From positions 1,061,444 through 1,125,443 of the forward strand of contig NZ_GL385912.1 in the NCBI RefSeq assembly GCF_000146285.1: 64,000 nucleotides of DNA, read 5' to 3'. How positions within the stretch are numbered: position 1 is the stretch's first letter; each line of letters opens with the position of its first letter. Of this stretch, positions 1 through 7,755 are shown in pieces. This DNA is from Mobiluncus curtisii subsp. curtisii ATCC 35241. Its GTDB lineage: Bacteria; Actinomycetota; Actinomycetes; Actinomycetales; Actinomycetaceae. The notes below the pieces were generated by a model that saw only the letters and a list, made by a program, of their open reading frames with translations, did no database searches and was not told where the DNA came from. Both the position numbers and the translations under genes were made by a program.

Positions 1-898
1 CTCCGTTTGCTGCCAGCTCGGACGTGGCGCAGGAAATCCCCGCCGCTCCGAGGTCTTGAATCGCCTCTACCACGCCGGCTTTAAACAGCTGTAAACAGCA
101 TTCAATCAAGACTTTTTCCATGAACGGGTCGCCGACCTGGACGCTGGGACGCTTTGCGGGCATCCCGTCCTCGAACGACTCGGACGCGAGGATGGATGCC
201 CCGCCGATACCGTCACCGCCGGTGCGTGCCCCGAACAGCACCACGTGGTTACCCACCCCGGTCGCGTTCGCCAAGTGAATGTCCTCATGCCGCAGCACCC
301 CCAAGCACAAGGCGTTGACCAGCGGGTTTCCTTGATAGCTGGGGTCAAACTCAGTCTCGCCGCCGATATTGGGCAGCCCCAGGCAATTTCCGTAGCCACC
401 CACGCCAGCAACCACGCCATGCACCACGCGAGCCGTATCGGGGTGGTCCACCGCGCCGAAACGCAGCTGGTCCATGACCGCAACCGGGCGCGCCCCCATC
501 GCCATGATGTCGCGCACGATGCCACCTACCCCGGTGGCAGCGCCCTGATATGGTTCGACAAAAGACGGATGGTTGTGCGACTCGACTTTAAACGTCACCG
601 CGTAGCCGTCCCCGATGTCGACCACCCCGGCGTTTTGCCCCATGCCCACCAGCAGGTTTTTCTTCATTTCCGGAGTGGTTTTCGCGCCGAATTGTTCCTT
701 CAAATGCTTCTTTGAGGATTTATACGAGCAGTGCTCGGACCACATGACGGAATACATCGCCAGCTCCGCCGCGGTAGGGCGGCGTCCCAGAATCTCTTTG
801 ATGTGAGCATATTCATCATCTTTCAGCCCCAACGCCCGGTAATCTTGCGGCTCATCGGGGGTCTGTGCAGCATTTTCAACGGTGTCATAAGTCGTCAT
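1..898 (-). CDS. purL: phosphoribosylformylglycinamidine synthase II (PurL), N-terminal part, cut by window edge
   Basis: The minus strand reads open from an ATG at 898 to the window edge, giving about 299 residues. The translation carries PurL hallmarks: [16 protein letters not shown] near residue 48, VESHNHPS near 105, and the glycine-rich [12 protein letters not shown] stretch. PurL is the ATP-dependent synthetase subunit that converts FGAR to FGAM, using ammonia delivered by PurQ. In Gram-positives it forms a complex with PurQ and PurS, and both genes lie immediately upstream here on the same strand, so the three are probably co-transcribed with purC. The C-terminal half lies outside the window. 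Assignment is secure. Confidence 0.96.
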   Translation of the reverse strand, partial: MTTYDTVENAAQTPDEPQDYRALGLKDDEYAHIKEILGRRPTAAELAMYSVMWSEHCSYKSSKKHLKEQFGAKTTPEMKKNLLVGMGQNAGVVDIGDGYAVTFKVESHNHPSFVEPYQGAATGVGGIVRDIMAMGARPVAVMDQLRFGAVDHPDTARVVHGVVAGVGGYGNCLGLPNIGGETEFDPSYQGNPLVNALCLGVLRHEDIHLANATGVGNHVVLFGARTGGDGIGGASILASESFEDGMPAKRPSVQVGDPFMEKVLIECCLQLFKAGVVEAIQDLGAAGISCATSELAANG

Positions 899-966
899 GA
901 GTGGTTCCTTCAGTAGTTTTGGGTGGGCGGTACGGTCAGTCGCGGTTCTTCGACCTGGGCTTTCGT

Positions 967-1671
967 TTAGACCAGCACCGTGTTAATCGCGGAAGTAAAG
1001 AACTTAAGACCGTCAGTTCCGGCGCGGTTGCGCGAGCCGGGAGTGGGACCGAAACCCGGCTCCACAGCGTGCTCTGGGTGGGGCATCAAGCCGACCACGT
1101 TCCCTTTTGCATTGGTAATCCCGGCAATGTCGTTTAGCGAACCGTTGGGGTTACCCAGCGGACCGGCATAGCGGAACACGACCTGACCTTCGCCCTCGAG
1201 GCGTTCCACGGTGTGCGGGTCAGCCCGGAAATTGCCCTCCCCGTTTTTCAGCGGAATGAGGATTTCTTCGCCCTCGCTAAATTCGCTGGTCCATGCTGTG
1301 TGATTGTTTTCGACCCGCAACACCTGGTCGCGGCAAATGAACTTTTTATGCTCGTTACGCATCAGGGCTCCATCCAGCAAATGCGCCTCAGTCAACACCT
1401 GGAACCCGTTACAAATCCCCAGTACTGGCATACCCCGACCAGCGGCCTCGACGATAGACTCCATCACCGGAGCGAAACGGGCAATCGCGCCACAGCGCAA
1501 ATAGTCCCCGTACGAAAACCCGCCTGCCAAGACGATGGCGTCAACCTCGTGCAAGTCTGCATCCTGGTGCCACAGCTGCACCGGCGTGGCGCCTGCCAAC
1601 CGCACCGCCCGGCGCGCGTCTTGGTCATCGAGGGTCCCCGGAAACGTCACGACCCCAACTTTTGCACTCAT
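967..1671 (-). CDS. purQ: phosphoribosylformylglycinamidine synthase I, glutaminase subunit (PurQ)
   Basis: This 234-residue class-I glutamine amidotransferase is the expected length for PurQ. The nucleophile Cys87 lies in GICNGFQVL, and His198 and Glu200 in MPHPEH complete the triad. The N-terminus ([12 protein letters not shown]) and [15 protein letters not shown] are PurQ signatures. It hydrolyses glutamine and channels ammonia to PurL in step four of purine synthesis. The start codon overlaps the purS stop (ATGA), indicating translational coupling. purL follows after about 70 bases. Confidence 0.97.
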   Translation of the reverse strand: MSAKVGVVTFPGTLDDQDARRAVRLAGATPVQLWHQDADLHEVDAIVLAGGFSYGDYLRCGAIARFAPVMESIVEAAGRGMPVLGICNGFQVLTEAHLLDGALMRNEHKKFICRDQVLRVENNHTAWTSEFSEGEEILIPLKNGEGNFRADPHTVERLEGEGQVVFRYAGPLGNPNGSLNDIAGITNAKGNVVGLMPHPEHAVEPGFGPTPGSRNRAGTDGLKFFTSAINTVLV

Positions 1672-1928
1672 GCTTGGTCCTCCGTGACGGCTTTGACAGC
1701 CACAACGTCCTCGATAATCGGGTTGGACAGCAGGGTCTGTGCCGCCTGACGTGCCGCCTCAAGGTCCGCTTCGGTGACATCACCAGCGGTGTCCAAGGTG
1801 AAGCGTTTGCCCTGACGCACGTCCACAAAGTTTTCGATTCCCAGGCGAGCTAACGAGCCTTTAATGGCTTTGCCCTGCGGGTCGAGAATCTCTGGTTTCA
1901 CCATAACCTCAACAACGATTTTTCCCAT
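1668..1928 (-). CDS. purS: phosphoribosylformylglycinamidine synthase subunit PurS
   Basis: This small 86-residue protein begins [19 protein letters not shown] and contains the [19 protein letters not shown] segment typical of PurS, which bridges PurL and PurQ in the Gram-positive FGAM synthase complex. I chose the ATG at 1928 because an AAAGGA ribosome-binding site precedes it; a longer reading to 1982 adds 18 residues unlike the family. It sits between purC and purQ and overlaps purQ by four bases. Confidence 0.95.
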   Translation of the reverse strand: MGKIVVEVMVKPEILDPQGKAIKGSLARLGIENFVDVRQGKRFTLDTAGDVTEADLEAARQAAQTLLSNPIIEDVVAVKAVTEDQA

Positions 1929-1985
1929 TTTTGTTCCTTTTCCGTGGATAGGGGCTTTCCGGGGTTCCGGCAAGCGTTTCAAAGT

Positions 1986-2969
1986 TTAGATGAGAGGTTG
2001 ACCGGTCAGAATCCGGTACGCCTCGAGGTAGCGTTCGGTGGTGCGCTGGACCACCTCGGGTGGCAAAGCTGGCGGTTTGGCACTGCCGTGACGATCCCAA
2101 CCCGACTGGGGGCTTGTCAACCAGTCTCGCACGTACTGCTTATCGAAACTGGGGGTGACCTGCCCCTCCACCCAAGCGTCGGCGGGCCAGAAGCGCGAGG
2201 AATCCGGGGTGATGACTTCGTCTCCCAGCACAAAAGAGGCAGATCCGTCGCTGACGGTGTCGCCGTGAACGTAATGTCCCGGCAACGCGCCGAATTCAAA
2301 CTTGGTGTCAGCCAGGATGATCCCGCGTTCCGCCGCGATCTCGGCAGCTTTGCGATACACCAGCAACGTCAAATCCATGAGGTTTTTTGCCACCGCCCGT
2401 CCGTGCAGTTGGGCGATGCGGGCAGCGGACACATTTTCATCATGTTCGCCCAGTTCAGCCTTAATTGCGGGGGTGAAAATCGGCTCGGACAGTTTCGAGG
2501 CTTCCCGCAGCCCCGGCGGCAGGGCAATGCCGCACACCCCACCAGATTGCTTGTATTCCACTAATCCTGAACCGGTCAGATATCCACGAGCCACGCACTC
2601 GACCGGATACATCTCCAGTCGCCGGGTAATCATCGCTCGTCCCGCTACTTCTGCCGGCACGTCAACGCCCAAATAGTGCGTGTCCACCAAGCCGTTTAGC
2701 TGGTTAAACCACCAGCGAGACAGTTGGGTCAACACCGCTCCCTTGCCGGGAATGGGGGTATCGAGGATAAAGTCATAAGCTGAAATCCGGTCGGTCGCCA
2801 CTAACATCAAACGATCCGCGGTAGCGATTCCGGCAGCGTCTTCGGGAATAAAGATTTCCCGGACTTTGCCTGCTGCCGCCTTTTTCCACCCTGGAATGTC
2901 TGGAATCTCAGTCACCGGGTGCTCGAGAACGTCGCTGGGAACATAATCTGGAGCTACAAGTTCAGCCAT
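1986..2969 (-). CDS. purC: phosphoribosylaminoimidazole-succinocarboxamide synthase (SAICAR synthetase)
   Basis: This 327-residue protein joins CAIR and aspartate using ATP, step eight of purine synthesis. Family motifs visible are GKVREIF near residue 34, ATDRISAYDF near 58, ECVARGYLTGSG near 125 and LADTKFEFG near 218. The length matches the longer actinobacterial/eukaryal-type PurC rather than the roughly 240-residue form. It is the first gene of the purC-purS-purQ-purL run. About 370 non-coding bases separate its start from the end of the chemotaxis operon, so its promoter should lie there. Confidence 0.97.
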   Translation of the reverse strand: MAELVAPDYVPSDVLEHPVTEIPDIPGWKKAAAGKVREIFIPEDAAGIATADRLMLVATDRISAYDFILDTPIPGKGAVLTQLSRWWFNQLNGLVDTHYLGVDVPAEVAGRAMITRRLEMYPVECVARGYLTGSGLVEYKQSGGVCGIALPPGLREASKLSEPIFTPAIKAELGEHDENVSAARIAQLHGRAVAKNLMDLTLLVYRKAAEIAAERGIILADTKFEFGALPGHYVHGDTVSDGSASFVLGDEVITPDSSRFWPADAWVEGQVTPSFDKQYVRDWLTSPQSGWDRHGSAKPPALPPEVVQRTTERYLEAYRILTGQPLI

Positions 2970-3124
2970 GCGTTCATTCTTTCACACAAGCGCCAACGCC
3001 CTCAAACCACCCTGCAAGGGTTCGGATAGCTCGATTCTGCCGCGAGCGCAGACAGCGAGTCGGTAAACGCCGGCAAAATCCGGGGATAACTGGTCGGAAG
3101 TACCGGAGGATACGTGCTGGGGTG

Positions 3125-3185
3125 TGAATATAAGGTGGGATTTGGGCAGTAGCTGCCATTATTGGCAGCTACTGCCCTATATTCA
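3125..3185. repeat. large near-perfect palindrome upstream of purC
   Basis: A perfect 15-bp inverted repeat (3144-3158 with 3163-3177, arms reading GGGCAGTAGCTGCCA) is separated by a 4-base loop. It is nested in a second dyad, TGAATATA at 3125-3132 and TATATTCA at 3178-3185. No T-tract follows on either strand, so a simple terminator is unlikely. It lies about 150-220 bases upstream of the purC start and downstream of the chemotaxis operon terminator. It could be an operator, a structured leader or a small repeat element; function unknown. Confidence 0.75.
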
Positions 3186-3263
3186 CCCTATAATCCACGC
3201 ACACCCTGAACCCGGAATAAAACTTATTAATGTCTTGGCGCAACTAGGGCATTGCAGGTTAAA

Positions 3264-3300
3264 ACGTTTTTCCCCCGGCACGCAGCCGGGGGAAAAACGT
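3264..3300 (-). terminator. Rho-independent terminator after the chemotaxis operon
   Basis: There is a 16-bp perfect stem, ACGTTTTTCCCCCGGC with its complement, around a 5-base loop. The C/G core is flanked by A/T runs that supply a U-tract on either strand. It sits 40 bases past the stop of the last gene of the flagellar/chemotaxis block. Confidence 0.9.
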
Positions 3301-3339
3301 AAAAAGAATCAGCTGGGCTAAACCCCCAGCGGGAAATCG

Positions 3340-3828
3340 CTAGTTAAAGCACATGACGCCGAAGCGACCCTTGCCGTAACCTTCGATGTCGAGGACAGAA
3401 TCGCGACGCTCCACATACGAGGTAACCATCTTGTACTCGTTACCGGGCAGTTCCTCGCCGGGAGTGTACATCAAACCGATGGTGACGTGAGGGGCATCGT
3501 CCTTGTTCAACAGACCCGAGAAAATGTTGAGGATTTCGTAGACATTCTCAATGTAGCTGTCCGACAAGGTGCCGTTGTTGATTTCGTCTTGTGCCCCCGC
3601 AGCGGGAATCAGCTGCAGGGCAGCACCGGCATAGGCACACAAATCCAGGTCCATAATGCAGGCGGCACAGACGTTATTCATCGCATCGTTAAAGAACGCC
3701 ACGCAGCAGCCGAATTCCTCATCCGGCTTGAGAATTTCGTAGTCCGGCGAAACCTCAACGCTGCGTCCTAACAGCATTTCAAACAGGTCGCGAATCTCTT
3801 TCGCGGTAGGCAAAGGGGTGGCACTCAT
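3340..3828 (-). CDS. CheX-like protein of unknown role, last gene of the chemotaxis operon
   Basis: This 162-residue soluble protein is not confidently assigned. The stretch ENVYEILNIFSGLLN (residues 94-108) resembles the E-x-x-N helix of CheC/CheX/FliY phosphatases: Glu98, Asn101 and Gly105 are kept, but the downstream Asn is not in register. Five cysteines cluster at 41, 42, 54, 57 and 64, including a CxxC, which is unusual for that fold. Its start overlaps the stop of the preceding CheY gene by four bases, so the two are coupled. It may be a second phospho-CheY phosphatase or a redox- or metal-sensing derivative; both ideas are inference. Confidence 0.55.
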   Translation of the reverse strand: MSATPLPTAKEIRDLFEMLLGRSVEVSPDYEILKPDEEFGCCVAFFNDAMNNVCAACIMDLDLCAYAGAALQLIPAAGAQDEINNGTLSDSYIENVYEILNIFSGLLNKDDAPHVTIGLMYTPGEELPGNEYKMVTSYVERRDSVLDIEGYGKGRFGVMCFN

Positions 3829-4184
3829 CGGTTGAACGCTCCTAAAATTGACTTGAAGGTGGCGGCATCAAAAGGCTTTTGAATCAGGAAGTTCGCACCC
3901 GCCTGTTGTGCGATTTCCCGCATCTGAGGGGAACCCTCGGAAGTCACAAACCCGACCGGAATCTTTGACCCCGTCGCCCGCAGCTGCTGCAGCATCTCAA
4001 TACCCAGCATATTTGGCATATTCCAGTCAGACAGCACCAAGTCAGGGGATTCTGACAGCGCCAACTGCAAAGCCTGAGCGCCGTCCTCGGCCTCCATGAC
4101 TTCCCAGTCGAATCCCGCCTGGCGCAGGGTACGCACCACGATTTGTCGCATCACTCGCGAATCGTCGGCAACAATAATACGCAT
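3825..4184 (-). CDS. cheY: CheY-type response regulator (copy 1)
   Basis: This single-domain receiver of 119 residues has the acidic pair Asp7-Asp8 (VADDS), the phospho-acceptor Asp in VLSDWNMP (about residue 53), the switch Ser/Thr in FVTSEG and the invariant Lys in QKPF. No output domain is present, as expected for CheY, which binds the flagellar switch when phosphorylated by CheA. It is the second CheY in the operon and is translationally coupled to the CheX-like gene after it. Confidence 0.9.
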   Translation of the reverse strand: MRIIVADDSRVMRQIVVRTLRQAGFDWEVMEAEDGAQALQLALSESPDLVLSDWNMPNMLGIEMLQQLRATGSKIPVGFVTSEGSPQMREIAQQAGANFLIQKPFDAATFKSILGAFNR

Positions 4185-4205
4185 CGATTACCTCCGTGTT
4201 CACCC

Positions 4206-4670
4206 TTAAGCCGCGTCTCGCGGGGTATTAAGGTCACTTATCGAGACTACCAGGAATTTGCCTTTCCAGTTGAGGTTTACGCTAACTAAAGGTGAATCCT
4301 GGTCAGTCGGTTTTTCTTTTTCAACTTTGGGAAGAACCAGGTTTCCGGAATCTTCCACGATTGATTTCATATTTCCGCCAATCACATTGACGATTTCTCC
4401 AAAAGCGTCCCGCTGGTCCTCTTCGGTCACTTCATCAGTTTCGCCCAGGAGGTACATGGCTCTGGTCAGGTCCTTGGCTGTGGAGTCTTCCATCGCTAGC
4501 ATGACACGCAGCTGCTTATCCCCTTGAGATTCTATCCAAGCATAAATCGGATCCTGAAAAGGCTCGATTTCTTCGGTCCATTCCCTCACAGTGCCTTCGC
4601 GTTTATCAATCAGGGCATAGAAAACGTCGTTCGCAATGTTCAACACCGCCTCGCGAATTTCCTGGTCCAT
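4206..4670 (-). CDS. cheX: CheX-type chemotaxis phosphatase
   Basis: This 154-residue protein contains FGEIVNVIGGNMKSIVED (residues 90-107), matching the E-x-x-N...G-N active helix of CheX/CheC phosphatases (Glu92, Asn95, Asn100). CheX-type enzymes dephosphorylate CheY-P. It lies between the two cheY genes. Compared with canonical CheX the N-terminal half is divergent, so assignment rests on the motif plus context. Confidence 0.75.
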   Translation of the reverse strand: MDQEIREAVLNIANDVFYALIDKREGTVREWTEEIEPFQDPIYAWIESQGDKQLRVMLAMEDSTAKDLTRAMYLLGETDEVTEEDQRDAFGEIVNVIGGNMKSIVEDSGNLVLPKVEKEKPTDQDSPLVSVNLNWKGKFLVVSISDLNTPRDAA

Positions 4671-4751
4671 TTTGCTCTCCTCGTGTTCCTTACTGACGAC
4701 AGACTCCGGGCATTTGGTTTCACCGACCGTCCCGCAGGGTCTGACAGTTCC

Positions 4752-5126
4752 TCAAGTCCCCAACCCCAACAGCATGAGCTTTTCGTTGACGGCTTCGGGA
4801 GTGAAAGGCTTGATGAGATACTCGTGCGCCCCCGCCGCCAAGGCACGCACAATCTGCGAGTGCTCCGACTCGGTGGTCACCATCATCAACGTGATATTGC
4901 GCAGTTCCTTTTCTGCGCGGATATTGACCACCAGTTCCAGCCCGTTCATCACCGGCATATTCCAGTCGATTGTCGCCAAATCGACACGTCCCGTGGCAGG
5001 GTCATGCAAGATTTTCATAGCCTGTTCCCCATCGTTGGCCTCCAGGACTTCAAATCCTTCCCGGCGCAGGATACCGCCGATGATTTTACGCATAGCACGG
5101 GAGTCGTCAACGATTAATGCTTTCAT
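4752..5126 (-). CDS. cheY: CheY-type response regulator (copy 2)
   Basis: This 124-residue single receiver domain has Asp7-Asp8 (IVDDS), phospho-Asp in ATIDWNMP (about residue 54), Thr in MMVTTES and Lys in LIKPF. It shares the DWNMP core with the other CheY in the operon but differs widely elsewhere, so the two are not a recent duplication. It overlaps the cheR stop by four bases. Confidence 0.92.
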   Translation of the reverse strand: MKALIVDDSRAMRKIIGGILRREGFEVLEANDGEQAMKILHDPATGRVDLATIDWNMPVMNGLELVVNIRAEKELRNITLMMVTTESEHSQIVRALAAGAHEYLIKPFTPEAVNEKLMLLGLGT

Positions 5127-5947
5127 TTCCCGGCCCCTTTCAACTTATAGACCGCGCCACTCGTCAAGGTCACACGCTCCCATACCGGATCCATCCCCAT
5201 GGTGGTTTCCGCCGCCCCCAAGAACAGGTAGCCGCCGGGCACCATCGAGTGCGCCACGCGACGCAAGACCTCACGCTTCGTGTTGATATCAAAATAAATC
5301 AAAACGTTACGGATGAACACAATATGGAAAGGACCACCCTTGGGCGGGGTCGACAACAGATTGTGTTCCTGGAAATTAATCCGCGACCGCAGCGACGGGC
5401 TAATGACCCAGTTGGCGCCCTCACGAGCAAAGTAACGCACCAGCATCGGCGCCGGCAGACCGCGGTTTACCTCCAGTTGAGTGTAGAAACCCTGTTTCGC
5501 TTTAGCTAACACTGCCCGAGAAATATCCGTGGCGACAATGGAAAAATTCGGCGCCTGTGGCATTTCCAGCAAACTCATCGCAATGGAATATGGCTCCTGA
5601 CCGGTGGAACAAGCCGCGGACCAAATCGAGAGGTTACGGTGACCAGCCTCAGCCAAGCCGGGAATCACGGATTCGGTCAAGCCCTTAAACGGGGTGACAT
5701 CACGGAAAAACGAGGTTTCGTTGGTGGTCAGTGCTTCCGCAATATCTTGCAGGTCCCCAGCCCGGTGGGTCGCGATAACCTGTTGAATCCACTTGTCCAC
5801 CGCAGTTTCGCCAGTAAATCCGGCTTCCCGTGCCAAAGGAACCAGCCTGGATTCCACCAGGTATTCCTTTCCGGCGGGAAGTTGGATAGCACTGCGTTGC
5901 TTTACCAATCCCGCCACATAATCAAATGTTTGGCGGGTCAGGCTCAT
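5123..5947 (-). CDS. cheR: chemotaxis protein methyltransferase CheR
   Basis: This 274-residue protein has an all-helical N-terminal domain (FDYVAGLVKQRSAIQLP) and the SAM-binding motif SAACSTGQEPYSIAM, followed by HIVFIRNVLIYFD and a C-terminal GGYLFLGAAETT strand. CheR methylates receptor glutamates in adaptation. It is coupled by 4-base overlaps to cheB upstream and cheY downstream. No chemoreceptor gene is in the window, so its substrates are encoded elsewhere. Confidence 0.95.
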   Translation of the reverse strand: MSLTRQTFDYVAGLVKQRSAIQLPAGKEYLVESRLVPLAREAGFTGETAVDKWIQQVIATHRAGDLQDIAEALTTNETSFFRDVTPFKGLTESVIPGLAEAGHRNLSIWSAACSTGQEPYSIAMSLLEMPQAPNFSIVATDISRAVLAKAKQGFYTQLEVNRGLPAPMLVRYFAREGANWVISPSLRSRINFQEHNLLSTPPKGGPFHIVFIRNVLIYFDINTKREVLRRVAHSMVPGGYLFLGAAETTMGMDPVWERVTLTSGAVYKLKGAGK

Positions 5948-7071
5948 CGTCTGGCCTCCGGAGCATAAGCCTGGACGTGGCGCTGAATCTGGGTGGCAAT
6001 CTCATCTAGTGGTCGGATTTCGTCTGCAAAGCCCGCGTTAGCTACCGCCCCCGGCATCCCCCAAACCACAGAAGTCTGTTCGTCCTGCACCAGGGTGCGT
6101 CCTCCTGCTTCCAAAACCTTGCCACAGCCGTTCTTGCCGTCCTGACCCATGCCGGTCAGCACGACTGCCAACATATCTCCACCATAGAGATTCACCGCGG
6201 AGTCAAACATGACGTCCACGGAAGGACGGCAAAAGTTTACCGGCGGGGTCTGGGTCAATTTCACGCGTGGAGCCCCGGCATTGCCGGCAAAAGTCATATG
6301 GAAGTTACCCGGCGCCAGATAAATGTGACCCGGCGCCAACATCATGCCTTCCGAAGCCTCCTGCACCGTCGCGGAGGTCAACTTGTCCAAACGCGCCGCC
6401 AACTGGGTGGTAAACACCGGGGGCATGTGCTGGGTGATGACCATCGGAATCGGCATGGGACGGCTCAATCCGGAAATCACCTTGGTCAAAGCTTCGGGAC
6501 CGCCGGTGGAAGAACCGAGAATGACGATACGAATCGGCTTGTCCGGCATACCCGTACGGTCGTGGAGTTTGAGCGGACCGGCAAACATGGTCGGCACGGA
6601 AGAAATATTGGCGCGCGCCTCGGGGGACAAATTGGCAGAGACCGCCCCAATCGCGCGAACTTTGCTGGGCAGCAAGCCCAAAATGATAGGAACCAGCTGT
6701 TCCCGCACACTTTGAATGGACTGCTGGACGGAACCCTGGTTAGCCGGTTTCGTCACGTAGTCCGTAGCGCCGGCAGAGAGAGCTTCCAAAGTCGCGGTCG
6801 CGCCACGCTGGGTCAGGGTGGAGAACATGATGATGGGGTCTTTACAGCCCATCTTGCGCAGCTCGCGCACCGCCTCAATACCGTCCATTTCGGGCATTTC
6901 TATGTCCATCGTGATGGCATCAGGCTTTAGCTGTTTCCACTTCATCAGCGCCAGTTTGCCGTTCGGGGCAGTACCTACGACCTCCAGACTGGGGTCAGCG
7001 TTGAGCGCATCCGTAACAATCTTGCGCACCACGACAGAATCGTCCACCACGAGGACTTTAATGCCAGCCAT
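5944..7071 (-). CDS. cheB: protein-glutamate methylesterase CheB
   Basis: This 375-residue protein has a receiver domain (residues 1-120; Asp pair in VVDDS, acceptor in ITMDIEMPEMDG) and a C-terminal methylesterase domain from about 175. The catalytic Ser lies in GSSTGGPEAL, His in TQHMPP and Asp in GMGQDG. It removes methyl groups from receptors when phosphorylated by CheA. A strong GGAGAGAGA-type ribosome-binding site precedes the ATG. About 240 bases separate it from cheW. Confidence 0.96.
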   Translation of the reverse strand: MAGIKVLVVDDSVVVRKIVTDALNADPSLEVVGTAPNGKLALMKWKQLKPDAITMDIEMPEMDGIEAVRELRKMGCKDPIIMFSTLTQRGATATLEALSAGATDYVTKPANQGSVQQSIQSVREQLVPIILGLLPSKVRAIGAVSANLSPEARANISSVPTMFAGPLKLHDRTGMPDKPIRIVILGSSTGGPEALTKVISGLSRPMPIPMVITQHMPPVFTTQLAARLDKLTSATVQEASEGMMLAPGHIYLAPGNFHMTFAGNAGAPRVKLTQTPPVNFCRPSVDVMFDSAVNLYGGDMLAVVLTGMGQDGKNGCGKVLEAGGRTLVQDEQTSVVWGMPGAVANAGFADEIRPLDEIATQIQRHVQAYAPEARR

Positions 7072-7249
7072 TCTCTCTCCTCAGCTGCGTATTCTTCCCT
7101 GTTAAGGTTAACTGGTTTTACAGTTCTTCGCCCAACAACGGACGGCCATCTTTGCGACGTTCCCGACTCGAAACGCGCGCGGGTACGTACAGATTACCGG
7201 AAAAGCCGCACCCGAAAAAATATCGCCGCCACCCGTCCTTGTGCAGACA

Positions 7250-7285
7250 AATCGGAGGGAGCCACCGCAGTGACCCCCTCCGATT
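7250..7285 (-). terminator. possible terminator between cheW and cheB
   Basis: A 10-bp inverted repeat (AATCGGAGGG with its complement) around a 16-base loop lies 27 bases past the cheW stop. The following T-run is weak, so it may only attenuate read-through into cheB. The rest of the 240-base cheW-cheB gap shows no gene. Confidence 0.5.
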
Positions 7286-7311
7286 GAGCAATCTCAGATT
7301 ACGGCACGAAT

Positions 7312-7749
7312 TTACGACCCCCGGGCTTCCGCGCCGATAGCGACCACGCGCTCGACATCGAGGACCAGCAGCAGGTCGTCGCTCAGCTTGTACGCACCCA
7401 GGATGAGTTCGCGCATATCCTGACCCAGTGTGTCTGGCGGAGCCTCGAAATCAGACTCGTCGACTTCGCGAACATCACCAATTGAATCCACCATCAGCGA
7501 CAGCGTCTCACCGTCCAGCACCACCACAACCATCATGGCTTCGCGGGGATCCTCGCGCGGCGGCAGGTGCAGCTGATTGCGCAGGTCAATCAGGGTGGCA
7601 ATCTGTCCGCGCAGGTTCACCAGACCGGTGATGGCAGTCGGCGAGAGCGGCACGTTGGTGATGTCCTCACCGTGCAGAATCTCGGTGACCTGGTTGACTT
7701 CAATGCCGTAAAGGGCTCCGTCCAAGCGGAAAGTTACGTACTGCGTCAT
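7312..7749 (-). CDS. cheW: chemotaxis coupling protein CheW
   Basis: This 145-residue single CheW domain begins MTQYVTFRLDGALYGIEVNQVTEIL and has the NLRGQIATLIDLR motif near residue 45 and GDVREVDESDFEAPP near 95. It links CheA to chemoreceptors in the signalling array. It lies 6 bases after cheA and should be co-translated with it. Confidence 0.95.
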   Translation of the reverse strand: MTQYVTFRLDGALYGIEVNQVTEILHGEDITNVPLSPTAITGLVNLRGQIATLIDLRNQLHLPPREDPREAMMVVVVLDGETLSLMVDSIGDVREVDESDFEAPPDTLGQDMRELILGAYKLSDDLLLVLDVERVVAIGAEARGS

Positions 7750-7755
7750 CGTTCA

